Below are positions 49,801 through 60,444 of a DNA stretch of 64,000 bases, one piece after another. The DNA is from Pseudoduganella lutea (lineage in GTDB: Bacteria; Pseudomonadota; Gammaproteobacteria; Burkholderiales; Burkholderiaceae_D): the NCBI RefSeq assembly GCF_004209755.1, contig NZ_CP035913.1, forward strand, positions 5,642,001 to 5,706,000, given 5' to 3'. The notes beneath the pieces are model-generated. The model worked only from the letters and a program-made list of their open reading frames with translations, made no database searches and was not told the origin of the DNA. Each line of letters opens with the position of its first letter. Position 1 is the first letter of the stretch. The translations under genes were made by a program, and so were the position numbers.

Positions 49801-50167
49801 GCGACCCCTGGTCCCAGCCACCGGTGGTTTCTTCTTCTTCCTCCACCTCGGCGATGGCCCGGTAGCCGCGCTTGCGCACCGTTTCGATATAGCGCGGGTC
49901 CGTGCTGGAGTCGCCCAGCGCCTTGCGCAACTGGGCGATTGCCTTGTGCACCGGGTTGTCGCCCAGCTCAGCCGTGCCCCAGCATTTTTCCAGCAGTTCC
50001 TCGGCCGGGATCACCGCGTGCGGATGGCGGCAAAGGTAGCGCAACACGTCCATCGCGCGCGGTTCCAGCGCCACCCGCGTGTCGCCCCTGCGCAGCGCAT
50101 TGCCTGCCACTTCCACCTGCCAGCCGCCGAAGCGGAAGCCGCAGCGATCTGTCCGTTCGCCAGCCAT
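46886..50167 (-). CDS. Winged-helix / STAND NTPase / TPR membrane-anchored regulator
   Basis: Protein of 1093 residues. Order: OmpR/PhoB-type winged helix (about 10-105, ALEPRAMDVLRYLCRHPHAV and YIETVRKRGYRAI); a short acidic linker (EVEEEEE); a STAND-type NTPase (about 120-560), starting SPFRGLAAFEEQHAAIFFGR, with Walker A GASGSGKTSLV (K173) and Walker B-like LAVFVDRLEAVF (265-276); a single membrane helix (about 581-604, AVVAVIAMLALLAALLGLAA); and a C-terminal TPR-type helical repeat region (about 640-1070) with conserved A/L periodicity. The layout resembles CadC/ToxR-like membrane regulators with an added ATP-driven switch. No strong ribosome binding site is visible. It is divergent from two unknown genes across a promoter with three direct repeats. 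Confidence 0.88.
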   Translation of the reverse strand: MAGERTDRCGFRFGGWQVEVAGNALRRGDTRVALEPRAMDVLRYLCRHPHAVIPAEELLEKCWGTAELGDNPVHKAIAQLRKALGDSSTDPRYIETVRKRGYRAIAEVEEEEETTGGWDQGSPFRGLAAFEEQHAAIFFGRVQTATRLRQTVLDQVSGGCAMTLVLGASGSGKTSLVRAGLLPQLAVAGGGLVALDCTLHMDCADLGGSGLLGALAAVLLDAERDDCPLLEGHDAVSLGRRLRDEPAAIVAHLAAPPGANGAASLAVFVDRLEAVFRSGATDAERAAFFHVLDRLARAKVLVVLACRNDFYPDVMAVPEMLSLKKRGGHFDVDPPDGAAIAQMIREPARAARLVFERDAGSGASLDDVLCDAARASPDALPLLEYCLDELYRQRGEDGLLRFDVFRQLGGIEGALGVRAEQLVAALPPAQQAALPQVLSLLVCVGEEQQSVTARRAPWSALQAGTARELVRALVEARLFVSELVGGVPGFGVTHEALLRRWPRIVEWIDTHRQALQVHTRVATQAARWDAAGRPRDLLLPAGLQVNQASALLDSTAMALSVPVTAFVRASQRRVKLAERMRIAVVAVIAMLALLAALLGLAARAAQHDAERRRADAEALLGFMLGDFADKLRPLGRLELLDDVSKRAMAYLADAADDGNPQAALQRAKALQVIAEIDIARGRPDTARAALLTAQATLAEQIRRAPHDRAALKAQGAVAFWLGKIHRNRDEWPAALEHMQHYLALSRKMVALAPDDAESLLELSYAHHNIGSVRIGMRDFTAASAAFRESIRLKRAVIGMQPGDDDVVMSLAGTYSWLANASAARGALAEALALYEAERQLIQPVLERHRTHAAWGVRLASAVSHIAEMEQALGRRTAQERWREAHRMMAAFAATDPSNLEWQRFLQVISAKSAYLASFTTPVMALAQLEQSSEVVHRLATADPAHAELRRLSVQLDIQLADILVRMRHIDRAARVLEPALARLRSGAAPGGKDMSLRLHLADALLVHGDILKHHRQSEASAAACREAASTLAPMRQADMEYFVLAALVQAHDCMGDGDAVRAERQRLSNMGFRDPGYLRHLSLYPPRQEQQHD

Positions 50168-50205
50168 AAAATTTTTTTTCTTTATGAATCAGTGACTTGA
50201 CTGTT

Positions 50206-50234
50206 CCGGAAGGTTTCCGGAAGGCCCCGGAAGG
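50206..50234. promoter_or_regulatory. Three CCGGAAGG direct repeats at 10-11 bp spacing
   Basis: CCGGAAGG occurs at 50206-50213, 50217-50224 and 50227-50234; the starts are 11 and 10 bp apart, one helical turn each. The region is in the 131-bp gap between the STAND regulator and the divergent gene at 50299. PhoB/OmpR-type winged helices bind such tandem direct repeats, so this is the likely site of the regulator (inference). Confidence 0.7.
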
Positions 50235-50298
50235 GGCGCCTGCGTAAAGTTCGGTTAACTGATCAGCGTCAATCTTAACATTTCGGCAAATCAAACAG

Positions 50299-51021
50299 AT
50301 GTCGCATCTTTATAACTTCACCGATCGCGACGCGTTCTCGCGGCATTACCTCAAACCGTTGCTGGTCGATGCCCTCGAGGTCCGGCTGGCGGCCAGGCCC
50401 GCGCCATTGCCGCTGCCGGCCGCGGCCATCGTGGAGGCGTCGGACAGCGAAACCGGGCACGTTGGCGAACCCCGGTTCGTTCGTACGAGCCAGGGCTGGA
50501 CCTGGCGCGAGCATGCATTGCTGGCATGGCGGACGGCCGGCCCGATGGCGCACCGGCGGATCTCCGAGCAGGAACACCGGTACGACGTGATCGTGTCCCA
50601 GCAGCCGGACATGGCCGGCCGGCTTCGCCTGACCGTCGACCTGCACGCGCTGCGCAACCGTTATGAACGCGACACGGTGAGCCACGCGCTGGCGAGCGGC
50701 GCCACCCACGACCTGGGCACGGGCTGGGCGAGGCTGACGCTGCGCTGGTCGCTGCGCCTGCAACTGGTGCTGACCGCCGCCGGCCGGGCCAATGTCGTTA
50801 CCCACGCCCGCCGGGTGGCGCCGCGCGCCGATGCGGGCCGCACCGGCCCCTACGTTTCGGGCGATCCGTTTTCCCGCCTGCTGGACGCACGCCGGATCGA
50901 GCGTGACTGGGAGCAGGGGAGCACGAGTCTCGGCGTGGTGAAGGATCAACTGGTGAGCCGCCTTGCCGCGGCCATCGAACCGCCTCTCTGGCACCGCGCG
51001 CCGTGCCATGTCCACGGGTAA
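50299..51021 (+). CDS. Protein of unknown function, divergent from the STAND regulator
   Basis: Protein of 240 residues starting MSHLYNFTDRDAFSRHYLKPLL. I recognise no family, signal peptide or membrane helix. The body is rich in beta-prone and charged segments; HRRISEQEHRYDVIVSQQPD and RLTVDLHALRNRYERDTVSHALA are notable. It has no good ribosome binding site (CAAATCAAACAG before ATG). It lies 6 bp before the next gene, so the two are an operon. Position and repeats suggest control by the regulator at 46886-50167. Confidence 0.6.
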   Translation: MSHLYNFTDRDAFSRHYLKPLLVDALEVRLAARPAPLPLPAAAIVEASDSETGHVGEPRFVRTSQGWTWREHALLAWRTAGPMAHRRISEQEHRYDVIVSQQPDMAGRLRLTVDLHALRNRYERDTVSHALASGATHDLGTGWARLTLRWSLRLQLVLTAAGRANVVTHARRVAPRADAGRTGPYVSGDPFSRLLDARRIERDWEQGSTSLGVVKDQLVSRLAAAIEPPLWHRAPCHVHG

Positions 51022-51027
51022 GCGGCG

Positions 51028-52068
51028 ATGGCGCATTTGACCATGCATCCCGGGGCGGGGCGGCGGCCCCTGCTCATCGTTCGCGATGGCAACCTGCCCC
51101 TGATCATCGGCGTGGATGGCGCCGGCCGCCCGCGCATGGCGCGGCACATGGGTGCCGGCGCCTGGTCCGATACCGATCTCTCGGCCGCGCTGCCCATCGC
51201 GCTGCCGGTGCGCTGCGCGGACGTGCGCCAGGCACCCGATGGCACGATCTGCATCGCGCTGGCGGTGCAGGAGGCGACCGGCGCCTGCACGCTGCTTGTC
51301 GCCACCTGGCTGCCGGCCGCGCAGGACGACCACGGCTGGCTGCATGCGATGCGGCGGCTGTCGGTCGTGGCGGGGCTGCCGACGGGCACGTGTATCACGC
51401 GGCTGTCGTTCGGGCCGCTGCAAGCGGGCGCGCCGCCGCTGCTGCTCGTGCATGCGGGGCAGTCCACATGGTATTGCAACGCCGCGGCACCACAGCCCGC
51501 GCTGCGCGCCCTTCACCTGCCGGAAGCGCACGCCCACGCGATCGGAAATTACCGGCAACCCGGCATCTGGGCGCTGCACCCCTATGGCAAGGGCAGCGCG
51601 CTCCGTTTCGCGCCGCTGTGCGATCCCTTCGGCTGGTACGTGGCGCTCGACTATCCGGACCTGCCGGCGCACACGAGCAGCGTGCTGCTGGCGCCGGGCG
51701 CGATGCCGAACGTGCCGGACCTGTACGCGGCGGGCGAGCGCATCGTCGTCTACCGCGGTGGCAATTCGCTGCCGCAGACCGTGGCCCGCGTGGCCGGCGC
51801 CCGCCTGGTCTCGAGCCACGTGCATGACGGCGCCGACTATCTCGCCTATGCGGATGCCGATGAAAACCTGTGGATGGTGCTGCGGCCGCATCGCGGCGCA
51901 TGGGGCCCGCCGTTCCTGCTGACGCGCCGGCGTGCCGTGCTGGCCATTGCCGGCCAGTTCATCCATGCGGCGACGATCGAGGAGGGCAGGCTGGAAGTGC
52001 AGCGGTTCACGATGGATGGTTTGCTGTACAGCAGCGAGATCGCGACGGTGGACTGGCTGGCCCCATGA
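51028..52068 (+). CDS. Protein of unknown function, beta-propeller-like
   Basis: Protein of 346 residues, cytoplasmic by absence of a signal peptide. About six repeats of roughly 50 residues show a strand-rich pattern with motifs such as PLLIVRDGNLPLIIGVDGAGRP, PPLLLVHAGQSTWYCN, RIVVYRGGNSLPQT and DYLAYADADENLWMVLRPHRGAWG. This fits a beta-propeller, but no WD40, Kelch or NHL signature is clear. It is translated 6 bp after the gene at 50299-51021. A bidirectional terminator follows. It may form a complex with its upstream neighbour. Confidence 0.6.
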   Translation: MAHLTMHPGAGRRPLLIVRDGNLPLIIGVDGAGRPRMARHMGAGAWSDTDLSAALPIALPVRCADVRQAPDGTICIALAVQEATGACTLLVATWLPAAQDDHGWLHAMRRLSVVAGLPTGTCITRLSFGPLQAGAPPLLLVHAGQSTWYCNAAAPQPALRALHLPEAHAHAIGNYRQPGIWALHPYGKGSALRFAPLCDPFGWYVALDYPDLPAHTSSVLLAPGAMPNVPDLYAAGERIVVYRGGNSLPQTVARVAGARLVSSHVHDGADYLAYADADENLWMVLRPHRGAWGPPFLLTRRRAVLAIAGQFIHAATIEEGRLEVQRFTMDGLLYSSEIATVDWLAP

Positions 52069-52105
52069 AAAAAACGCCGCCCGCCTTGCGGCGGACGGCG
52101 TTTTT
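52068..52105. terminator. Bidirectional terminator before gcvP
   Basis: AAAAACGCCG/CGGCGTTTTT and CCGCC/GGCGG form a long stem with one mismatch around TTGC. It ends the unknown operon on plus and the gcvTHP operon on minus. Confidence 0.88.
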
Positions 52106-52122
52106 GATGCGACCCGAAACGC

Positions 52123-55017
<2,895 letters not shown>

Positions 55018-55088
55018 GAAGGATCTCTTGGGCCAGGTAAAAGGGGGCCAGTGCGGGGCCGGCATGCCGGCCCCGGGTCGTGCGCGAT

Positions 55089-55472
55089 TTAGGAGGCGGT
55101 GTTCTTGCCGTAGGTGTCGGCGTCCAGCAGGGCGTCGATGGCGCTGGCGTCGGCCGGTTTCATCTTGAACAGCCATGCGTCATACGCGTTGGCATTGATC
55201 GATTCCGGCGAGCCCGCAACCGCGTCGTTGACGGCGGTGATTTCGCCCGACACTGGAGCATAGATGTCGGAGGCGGCTTTCACGGATTCCACCACGGCGG
55301 CGTCGTCGCCTGCCGTGTAGCTGTTGCCGACCTTCGGCAGCTCGACGAACACGATGTCGCCCAGCGCGTCCTGCGCGAATTCCGTGATGCCGACGGTGAT
55401 GGTGCCGTCGTCTTCCTTGCGGATCCACTCGTGGGACTCGGTGTACTTCAGCTCTGCGGGGATGTTGCTCAT
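55089..55472 (-). CDS. gcvH: Glycine cleavage system H protein
   Basis: Protein of 127 residues. The lipoyl-lysine is K65 in [19 protein letters not shown]. The N-terminal strand [27 protein letters not shown] is typical of H protein. It shuttles the aminomethyl group between GcvP and GcvT. It lies 30 bp downstream of gcvT on the same transcript. Confidence 0.97.
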   Translation of the reverse strand: MSNIPAELKYTESHEWIRKEDDGTITVGITEFAQDALGDIVFVELPKVGNSYTAGDDAAVVESVKAASDIYAPVSGEITAVNDAVAGSPESINANAYDAWLFKMKPADASAIDALLDADTYGKNTAS

Positions 55473-55502
55473 GTGTGCTCCAGATTGGTTGTGTTGTTGG
55501 GG

Positions 55503-56624
55503 TCAGGCGGCGAGGATTTTACCGTTCCGGACGAAAGGCAGCTTGACGACGGAAGCGGCGAGCTTCTTGTCGCGGATTTCCACGTGCACGGTATCTCCCA
55601 CCTGCACGCCCATCGGCACGCGCGCCAGCGCGATCGCCTGCTGCATTGTGGGGCTGAAGGTGCCGGACGTGATCTCGCCGGTGGCGCCGTCCGCGGCGAT
55701 GACTTTCTGGTGGGCGCGCAGCACGCCGCCCTTTTCGCGCAGGATCAGGCCCACGAACTGGGCGTTCTGCCCCTTGGCCTGGAGGGCGGCCTTGCCGACG
55801 AAATCGCGTTCGGACACCAGGTCGATCGTCCATGCCAGGCCCGCATCCAGCGGGTTCACGGTATCGTCCATGTCCTGGCCATACAGGTTCATGCCGGCTT
55901 CCAGGCGCAGCGTGTCGCGCGCACCGAGGCCGGCCGGCTTCACGCCGGCGGCGGCCAGCGCATTCCACAGCGCCCTGGCCTGCGTGGCGGCCACGCCGAT
56001 TTCAAAGCCGTCTTCGCCCGTGTAACCGGTGCGCGCCACCATGGCTTCGCCGAACGCGGTGTCCTTGACGATGGCCACGTTGAACGGTTTCATGTCGGCC
56101 GTGGCGTCCTTCGCTTGCGGGATCAGTTCCCACACCTTGGCGCGGGCGTTCGGGCCCTGCACGGCGATCAGAGCCATCGCATTCTCACCGCCATCCCTGC
56201 GCTGGGTAATGGTGACGCCGGCATTCCACTCGTCGCTCTTCGCCTGCATCCACGCCACGTCCTTTTCGGCGGTGCCGGCGTTCACGACGAGGCGGAACCA
56301 GTTTTCGGTGAAGAAGTAGACGATCAGGTCGTCGATCACGCCGCCTTTGGGGTTCAGCATGCACGAGTACAGTGCCTTGCCGGACACCTGCAGCTTGTCG
56401 ACGTTGTTCGCCAGCAGCCGGCGCAGGAAGCCGCGTACGTCGCTGCCTTCGATGTCGACGACGCACATGTGCGCCACGTCGAACATGCCGGCGTCGCTGC
56501 GCACGGCATGGTGTTCCTCGATCTGCGAACCGTAGTTGACGGGCATGTCCCAGCCGCCGAAATCGACCATGCGGGCGCCAAGGGCGCGGTGGGCTGCGTT
56601 GAGTGGAGTGGCTTTGAGCGTCAT
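55503..56624 (-). CDS. gcvT: Aminomethyltransferase, glycine cleavage T protein
   Basis: Protein of 373 residues. Family segments: [38 protein letters not shown] (N-terminal folate-binding part), [16 protein letters not shown] and [20 protein letters not shown]. It transfers the methylene group to tetrahydrofolate, releasing ammonia. The start ATG 56624 has GAGG upstream; a frame extension to 56666 lacks support. It is first in the operon, below a tandem glycine riboswitch. Confidence 0.96.
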   Translation of the reverse strand: MTLKATPLNAAHRALGARMVDFGGWDMPVNYGSQIEEHHAVRSDAGMFDVAHMCVVDIEGSDVRGFLRRLLANNVDKLQVSGKALYSCMLNPKGGVIDDLIVYFFTENWFRLVVNAGTAEKDVAWMQAKSDEWNAGVTITQRRDGGENAMALIAVQGPNARAKVWELIPQAKDATADMKPFNVAIVKDTAFGEAMVARTGYTGEDGFEIGVAATQARALWNALAAAGVKPAGLGARDTLRLEAGMNLYGQDMDDTVNPLDAGLAWTIDLVSERDFVGKAALQAKGQNAQFVGLILREKGGVLRAHQKVIAADGATGEITSGTFSPTMQQAIALARVPMGVQVGDTVHVEIRDKKLAASVVKLPFVRNGKILAA

Positions 56625-56729
56625 GGGGCCTCGGACTTCGGTTGGGGTTAACAGCACAACAGCCACGCATTACTGCACGCATAGGCACGGAAGAAGCGGA
56701 CAGCACTTTTCCACTGTTGTTCGTTACCC

Positions 56730-56935
56730 CTCTGTCCTCGGTACCTGAGAGATAGCGGTTCGATGGTTCGACTCCGCACGCCCCTTCGGTGGGCAAGCTT
56801 ACCGGTTACCGTATAAGCGTGCCGCTCTCCAGAGTTTTGGCCGCCGTTGGCGGCCCCTGACCGGTCCTTGTTGCCTGAGAGTTTTTGGGTGATGCCCCTT
56901 CGGCGGCAGCGTTGCGCTGCGCTCTCCCGGTCGAG
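56730..56935 (-). ncRNA. Tandem glycine riboswitch upstream of gcvTHP
   Basis: On the minus strand two aptamer-like units are seen. Aptamer 1 (about 56935-56860) has GGGAGAG, CCGAAGGGGCA and ACTCTCAGGC followed by AACAAGGACCGG. Aptamer 2 (about 56847-56730) has CTCTGGAGAGC, CCGAAGGGGCG and TCTCTCAGGTACCGAGGACAGAG. These are the standard glycine riboswitch cores. Glycine binding is known to switch on the cleavage operon in related bacteria. The linker carries an extra GGCCGCC/GGCGGCC hairpin. Confidence 0.92.
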
Positions 56936-56942
56936 GATCGGG

Positions 56943-56971
56943 ACTATAAGTTAAGTACAAGGGGGTGTCAA
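56943..56971 (-). promoter_or_regulatory. Sigma-70 promoter of gcvTHP
   Basis: On the minus strand TTGACA (56971-56966) and TATAGT (56948-56943) are separated by exactly 17 bp. The predicted start falls at the first bases of aptamer 1. The rest of the gap to the LysR gene (56972-57114) shows nothing further. Confidence 0.85.
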
Positions 56972-57114
56972 TGTGGCGGGGGGAGGGGCGCGGCATTTGC
57001 CGGCGGGCAAAGCGTTTTCCGCTGCCGCTTTCCATGTCGTCATCGTGGCAGGCCGGCGCGATGCATGGCACTCTTGATCCAATGCAATCTTGAGCGGCAC
57101 GACGGCCATCCGAC

Positions 57115-58074
57115 TCACACCGCGAAATTGCCCGCCTCGATCGGCGCCGCCTGCGGCATGTCGAACCGGATGCGGATGTCCTCGATGGCCTCGTCCAGCG
57201 CGACCAGGAACACGGCCATCGCGGCGCTGCTGCTGTAGCCGGTGCGCTGGTACAGGCAGGAATGCAGCAGGGCGCCGGCGTCCAGCAGCGGTATCCAGGC
57301 CAGCGTGTTCGCGGCGACGGCTTGCGCCACGTTATCGGGGATCAGGAAGGAAACCGCCTGGCCCCGTTCCACCAGCGTGCGCGCCATCGCCACCGAGCTT
57401 GTTTCCACCACCGGCCGGGCCGCGCCATGCAGGCGCGGCTCGATCTGGCGGGCCATGCTGGAGAGTTCCATGTCCTGCGCCATCAGCACTAACGGGTATT
57501 CCAGGCAGTCGCGCAGCCGCACACTCCGGCCCGATCGCGCCAGCGGGTGGTCCGGCGCTGTCACGGCGCCCAGTCGCTGTGGCCAGGCCCGCACTTCCTC
57601 GATGCCCGGCGGCGGCAGGCTGCGGCGCAGGCAATACGCCACATCCACTTCGCCATTCGCCACCCAGTGCAACAGCGTGGCGCCATTGCCCGAGCGGACG
57701 TTGTAGGTGACGCCGGGATGGCTGTCCATCAGGCGGCCGATTACTTGCGGGAGCAGGTGCTCCGCGGAAGAGTGCGAGACCCCCAGGTTGACGTGCCCGC
57801 GGCGCAGGTCGCGCAGTTCTTCGACCTGCGCGAGCGCGTTGTCGAAATCGCGCTGGCCGCGGCGCACGGCACCGAGCATGAGTTCACCGGCGATCGTCAA
57901 CTGCATGCCGCGCGGCAGGCGGTCGAACAGCGGCGTGCCCACCGTCTTTTCCAGATTCAGGATCTGCTGGTTCACCGCCGCCGCGGTCAGGTGCAGCGTT
58001 TCCGCTGCCTTGCGCACCGAGCCGCGGCGGGCAACTTCGTCGAAACAGCGGAATGCTTGGGAGATCGCCGGCAT
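57115..58074 (-). CDS. LysR family transcriptional regulator
   Basis: Protein of 319 residues. The N-terminal winged helix (about 5-65) reads ISQAFRCFDEVARRGSVRKAAETLHLTAAAVNQQILNLEKTVGTPLFDRLPRG. The effector-binding domain (about 95-300) starts GHVNLGVSHSSAEHLLPQVIGRL. It is divergent from the porin-arylsulfotransferase-ABC operon across 113 bp. It is therefore the probable regulator of that operon, likely sensing an aromatic or sulfur compound (inference from position). Confidence 0.9.
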   Translation of the reverse strand: MPAISQAFRCFDEVARRGSVRKAAETLHLTAAAVNQQILNLEKTVGTPLFDRLPRGMQLTIAGELMLGAVRRGQRDFDNALAQVEELRDLRRGHVNLGVSHSSAEHLLPQVIGRLMDSHPGVTYNVRSGNGATLLHWVANGEVDVAYCLRRSLPPPGIEEVRAWPQRLGAVTAPDHPLARSGRSVRLRDCLEYPLVLMAQDMELSSMARQIEPRLHGAARPVVETSSVAMARTLVERGQAVSFLIPDNVAQAVAANTLAWIPLLDAGALLHSCLYQRTGYSSSAAMAVFLVALDEAIEDIRIRFDMPQAAPIEAGNFAV

Positions 58075-58187
58075 GAGTGTAAAGAAATAGTTGACGGTCC
58101 ATCTCGAATTATCAGCTATTCCGTACGTATTGTCATCTCTACAATCCTTTCATTCGCCGGGACAACCGGGTCCGACAGGGAGGGAAT

Positions 58188-59312
58188 GTGAGCGTATTGC
58201 ATAAGGGAGTCGCCGCGGCATGGGCCTTGATGGCCTTGCCGGCCGTGGCACAGTCGCAGGTCAGCGTGTTCGGCCTGGTCGATGCGGGCGTGGCCGTGAA
58301 CAAGCTGGCGGGCAGCGGCGCCCGCAAGCTGTATGTGACGAGCGGTTCGATGACCACGTCGCAATTCGGCGTGCGCGGCACCGAGGACCTGGGTGGCGGC
58401 GCGAAAGCCTATTTCGAGATCAGCTCGTTCTTCAGCATGAAGAATGGCTCGATCATCGGCGGCACGAACCAGCAGAACCTGTTCGGCCGCAGCGCCTTCG
58501 TGGGCATTTCCTCGCCCGGGCTGGGCGCCATCGATATCGGCCGGGGTAACAATCCATCCTTCCTGCCCACGCTGCAGTTCAACGCGTTCGGCAATTCCGG
58601 TGGCTGGGGCCCGCTGTGGCACGCCACGTATTTCAACTTCACGCAGTACCCGTCGTTTGCCGGCGTCGATGGCCTGATCCACGACACCGCGTGGGATGGC
58701 CAGGTGCACTACACGTCGCCGAAACTGGCCGGCGCCACCGTCAACCTGCACTACGCACCGGGCGAAATCGCCGGCCGGCGCGGCGTCGCCAACTGGGGCG
58801 CGAACGTGCTGTTCCACCGCGGCCCGCTGGGGCTGGCCGCGTATTACCAGAACACCGAGGTGCAAAGTTCCGGTGGCGCCACGGCGGACTGGTACAGCAA
58901 GCCCTTCGAGGCGAACGGCGTGCTGGTACCGGCCAACGCTTCCACAAAAAGTTACTTTGCCGGCGCCAGCTATGACTTCGGCGTGCTGAAGGCATTCGCC
59001 ACGTGGCAGCGCAGCCGGCAGGAAATCTCGCGGATTCATGCCCGTACGGCGCAGGCCAGCGTGGCGATCCCCGCCGGCGGTGGCCGGATCCTGGCTGAGT
59101 ATGCGCGCACCCGTTATGCCGGCCCCTCGTCACCGGTTTCATCCACTTCACCCGCTTCACGCACTGAAACGCTGCTGCAGGAAGCGGTGATCGGCTACGA
59201 CTACCACCTGTCGCGCCGTACCGACGTCTATGCGAACTATCTTCGCAGCAGGAATTCCCAAGCCCGCCCGGACGGCTACACGGCCGGCGTCGGCATCCGC
59301 CATCAATTCTGA
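58188..59312 (+). CDS. Gram-negative porin (trimeric general porin family)
   Basis: Protein of 374 residues with a GTG start and GGGAGGG just upstream. The signal peptide is AAAWALMALPAVAQS, with the mature N-terminus QVSVFGLVDAGVAVNK, the common opening of betaproteobacterial OmpC-like porins. Alternating strands run through the protein and it ends with phenylalanine (GIRHQF), the usual outer-membrane signal. The PEFG-like loop 3 is not clear. It heads the operon with the arylsulfotransferase-like and ABC importer genes, suggesting outer-membrane entry for the same substrate. Confidence 0.9.
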   Translation: MSVLHKGVAAAWALMALPAVAQSQVSVFGLVDAGVAVNKLAGSGARKLYVTSGSMTTSQFGVRGTEDLGGGAKAYFEISSFFSMKNGSIIGGTNQQNLFGRSAFVGISSPGLGAIDIGRGNNPSFLPTLQFNAFGNSGGWGPLWHATYFNFTQYPSFAGVDGLIHDTAWDGQVHYTSPKLAGATVNLHYAPGEIAGRRGVANWGANVLFHRGPLGLAAYYQNTEVQSSGGATADWYSKPFEANGVLVPANASTKSYFAGASYDFGVLKAFATWQRSRQEISRIHARTAQASVAIPAGGGRILAEYARTRYAGPSSPVSSTSPASRTETLLQEAVIGYDYHLSRRTDVYANYLRSRNSQARPDGYTAGVGIRHQF

Positions 59313-59326
59313 ACTGGAGCACCACA

Positions 59327-60442
59327 ATGAAAACAACCGTCGATCAAATCACCCAGCGCCGCCGCGGCGTCGGCCTCATCGCCCACGATCCCGCGCTCAG
59401 CGCCGGCGGCTACACGCTGATCGCGCCGCAGACGGCGGACGGCAACGTCTACCTGGTCGATATCGAGGGCAACGTCGCGCACCAGTGGAAGCTGCCCGTG
59501 CGACCGGGCCGCGCCGCGGTGATCCTGCCGAACGGCAACCTGGGCTACAACGGCAACCACGCGCATTCGCCGGACCGCTACGGTCCCTGGTCGCTGTGGC
59601 ATGGCGGCGATTTCTATGAAGTGACGCCGGCCGGCGACGTGGTCTGGCGCTACGAGGACGACAGCCACCACCACGATGCGCGCTGGCTGGCCAATGGCCA
59701 CCTGCTGTATGCGGGCTGCGCGCCGCTGCCGCCGGCGTTCGCGAAACGCATCCCGGGCGGCACCGCCAAGCATGCGGACGAAGTCACGTATGGCGACGTG
59801 ATCCGCGAAGTGAACCGCGCCGGCGACATCGTGTGGGAATGGAAGGCCTGGGAACACCTGGAACCGGAAGCGTTCCCGATCGCCGCGGGCTTCGGGCGCA
59901 ACCACTGGCCGTTGGTGAATGGCCTGGACGTGACGGCGGAGGGCCTCGTGCTCATGAGCCTGCGCACGACCAGCGGCATCATCGGCGTGGACCGGGCCAG
60001 CGGCAATGTGAAACTGCATATACCGCCGGGCGTGGTATCGCACCAGCACGCGCCGGTGGCACTGGACAACGGCAATATCCTCACGTTCGACAACGGCAAC
60101 TTCCGCGAGGGCCAGCACGTGGTGTTTTCACGCGTGCTGGAAATCGATCCGCACACGAATGCCGTCGCCTGGTCGTACCAGGATGAACTGGTGAACGCGT
60201 TCTACACGGCCTACATGGGCAGCGCCCAGCGCCTGCCGAACGGGAACACGCACGTGACGGAATCGGCTACGGGGAGGCTGTTCGAAGTCACGCCGGAAGG
60301 CGAAGTGGTGTGGGAGTACATCATTCCGTGGTTCGCGGAATATCCGGACGAAGCGGCGCGCAGCTACGTGCCGGGCCGCCAGAACAGCGTGTTCCAGACA
60401 TTCCGCTACAGCCGCGAACAGCTGCCGTGGCTGGAGGATTGA
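59327..60442 (+). CDS. Arylsulfotransferase-like protein (ASST family beta-propeller)
   Basis: Protein of 371 residues. It has the repeated beta-propeller pattern of the arylsulfotransferase family: GGYTLIAPQTADGNVYLVDIEGNVAHQWKL, DDSHHHDARWLANGHLLYAG, VVSHQHAPVALDNGNILTFDNG and RLPNGNTHVTESATGRLFEVTPEGEVVWEY. Histidines occur in the D-H-x-H-D and S-H-Q-H segments where the sulfate-carrying histidine is found in the family. There is no signal peptide, unlike the periplasmic ASST enzymes, so it should be cytoplasmic. It sits between a porin and a sulfonate-type ABC importer, which suggests handling of aromatic sulfate esters (inference). Confidence 0.82.
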   Translation: MKTTVDQITQRRRGVGLIAHDPALSAGGYTLIAPQTADGNVYLVDIEGNVAHQWKLPVRPGRAAVILPNGNLGYNGNHAHSPDRYGPWSLWHGGDFYEVTPAGDVVWRYEDDSHHHDARWLANGHLLYAGCAPLPPAFAKRIPGGTAKHADEVTYGDVIREVNRAGDIVWEWKAWEHLEPEAFPIAAGFGRNHWPLVNGLDVTAEGLVLMSLRTTSGIIGVDRASGNVKLHIPPGVVSHQHAPVALDNGNILTFDNGNFREGQHVVFSRVLEIDPHTNAVAWSYQDELVNAFYTAYMGSAQRLPNGNTHVTESATGRLFEVTPEGEVVWEYIIPWFAEYPDEAARSYVPGRQNSVFQTFRYSREQLPWLED

Positions 60443-60444
60443 AC

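Noticed and set aside
55637..55660. CATTGTGGGG in gcvT as a third copy of the protease 3' repeat
   Set aside because: Only about eight bases match, there is no second arm, and the site lies inside a coding region.
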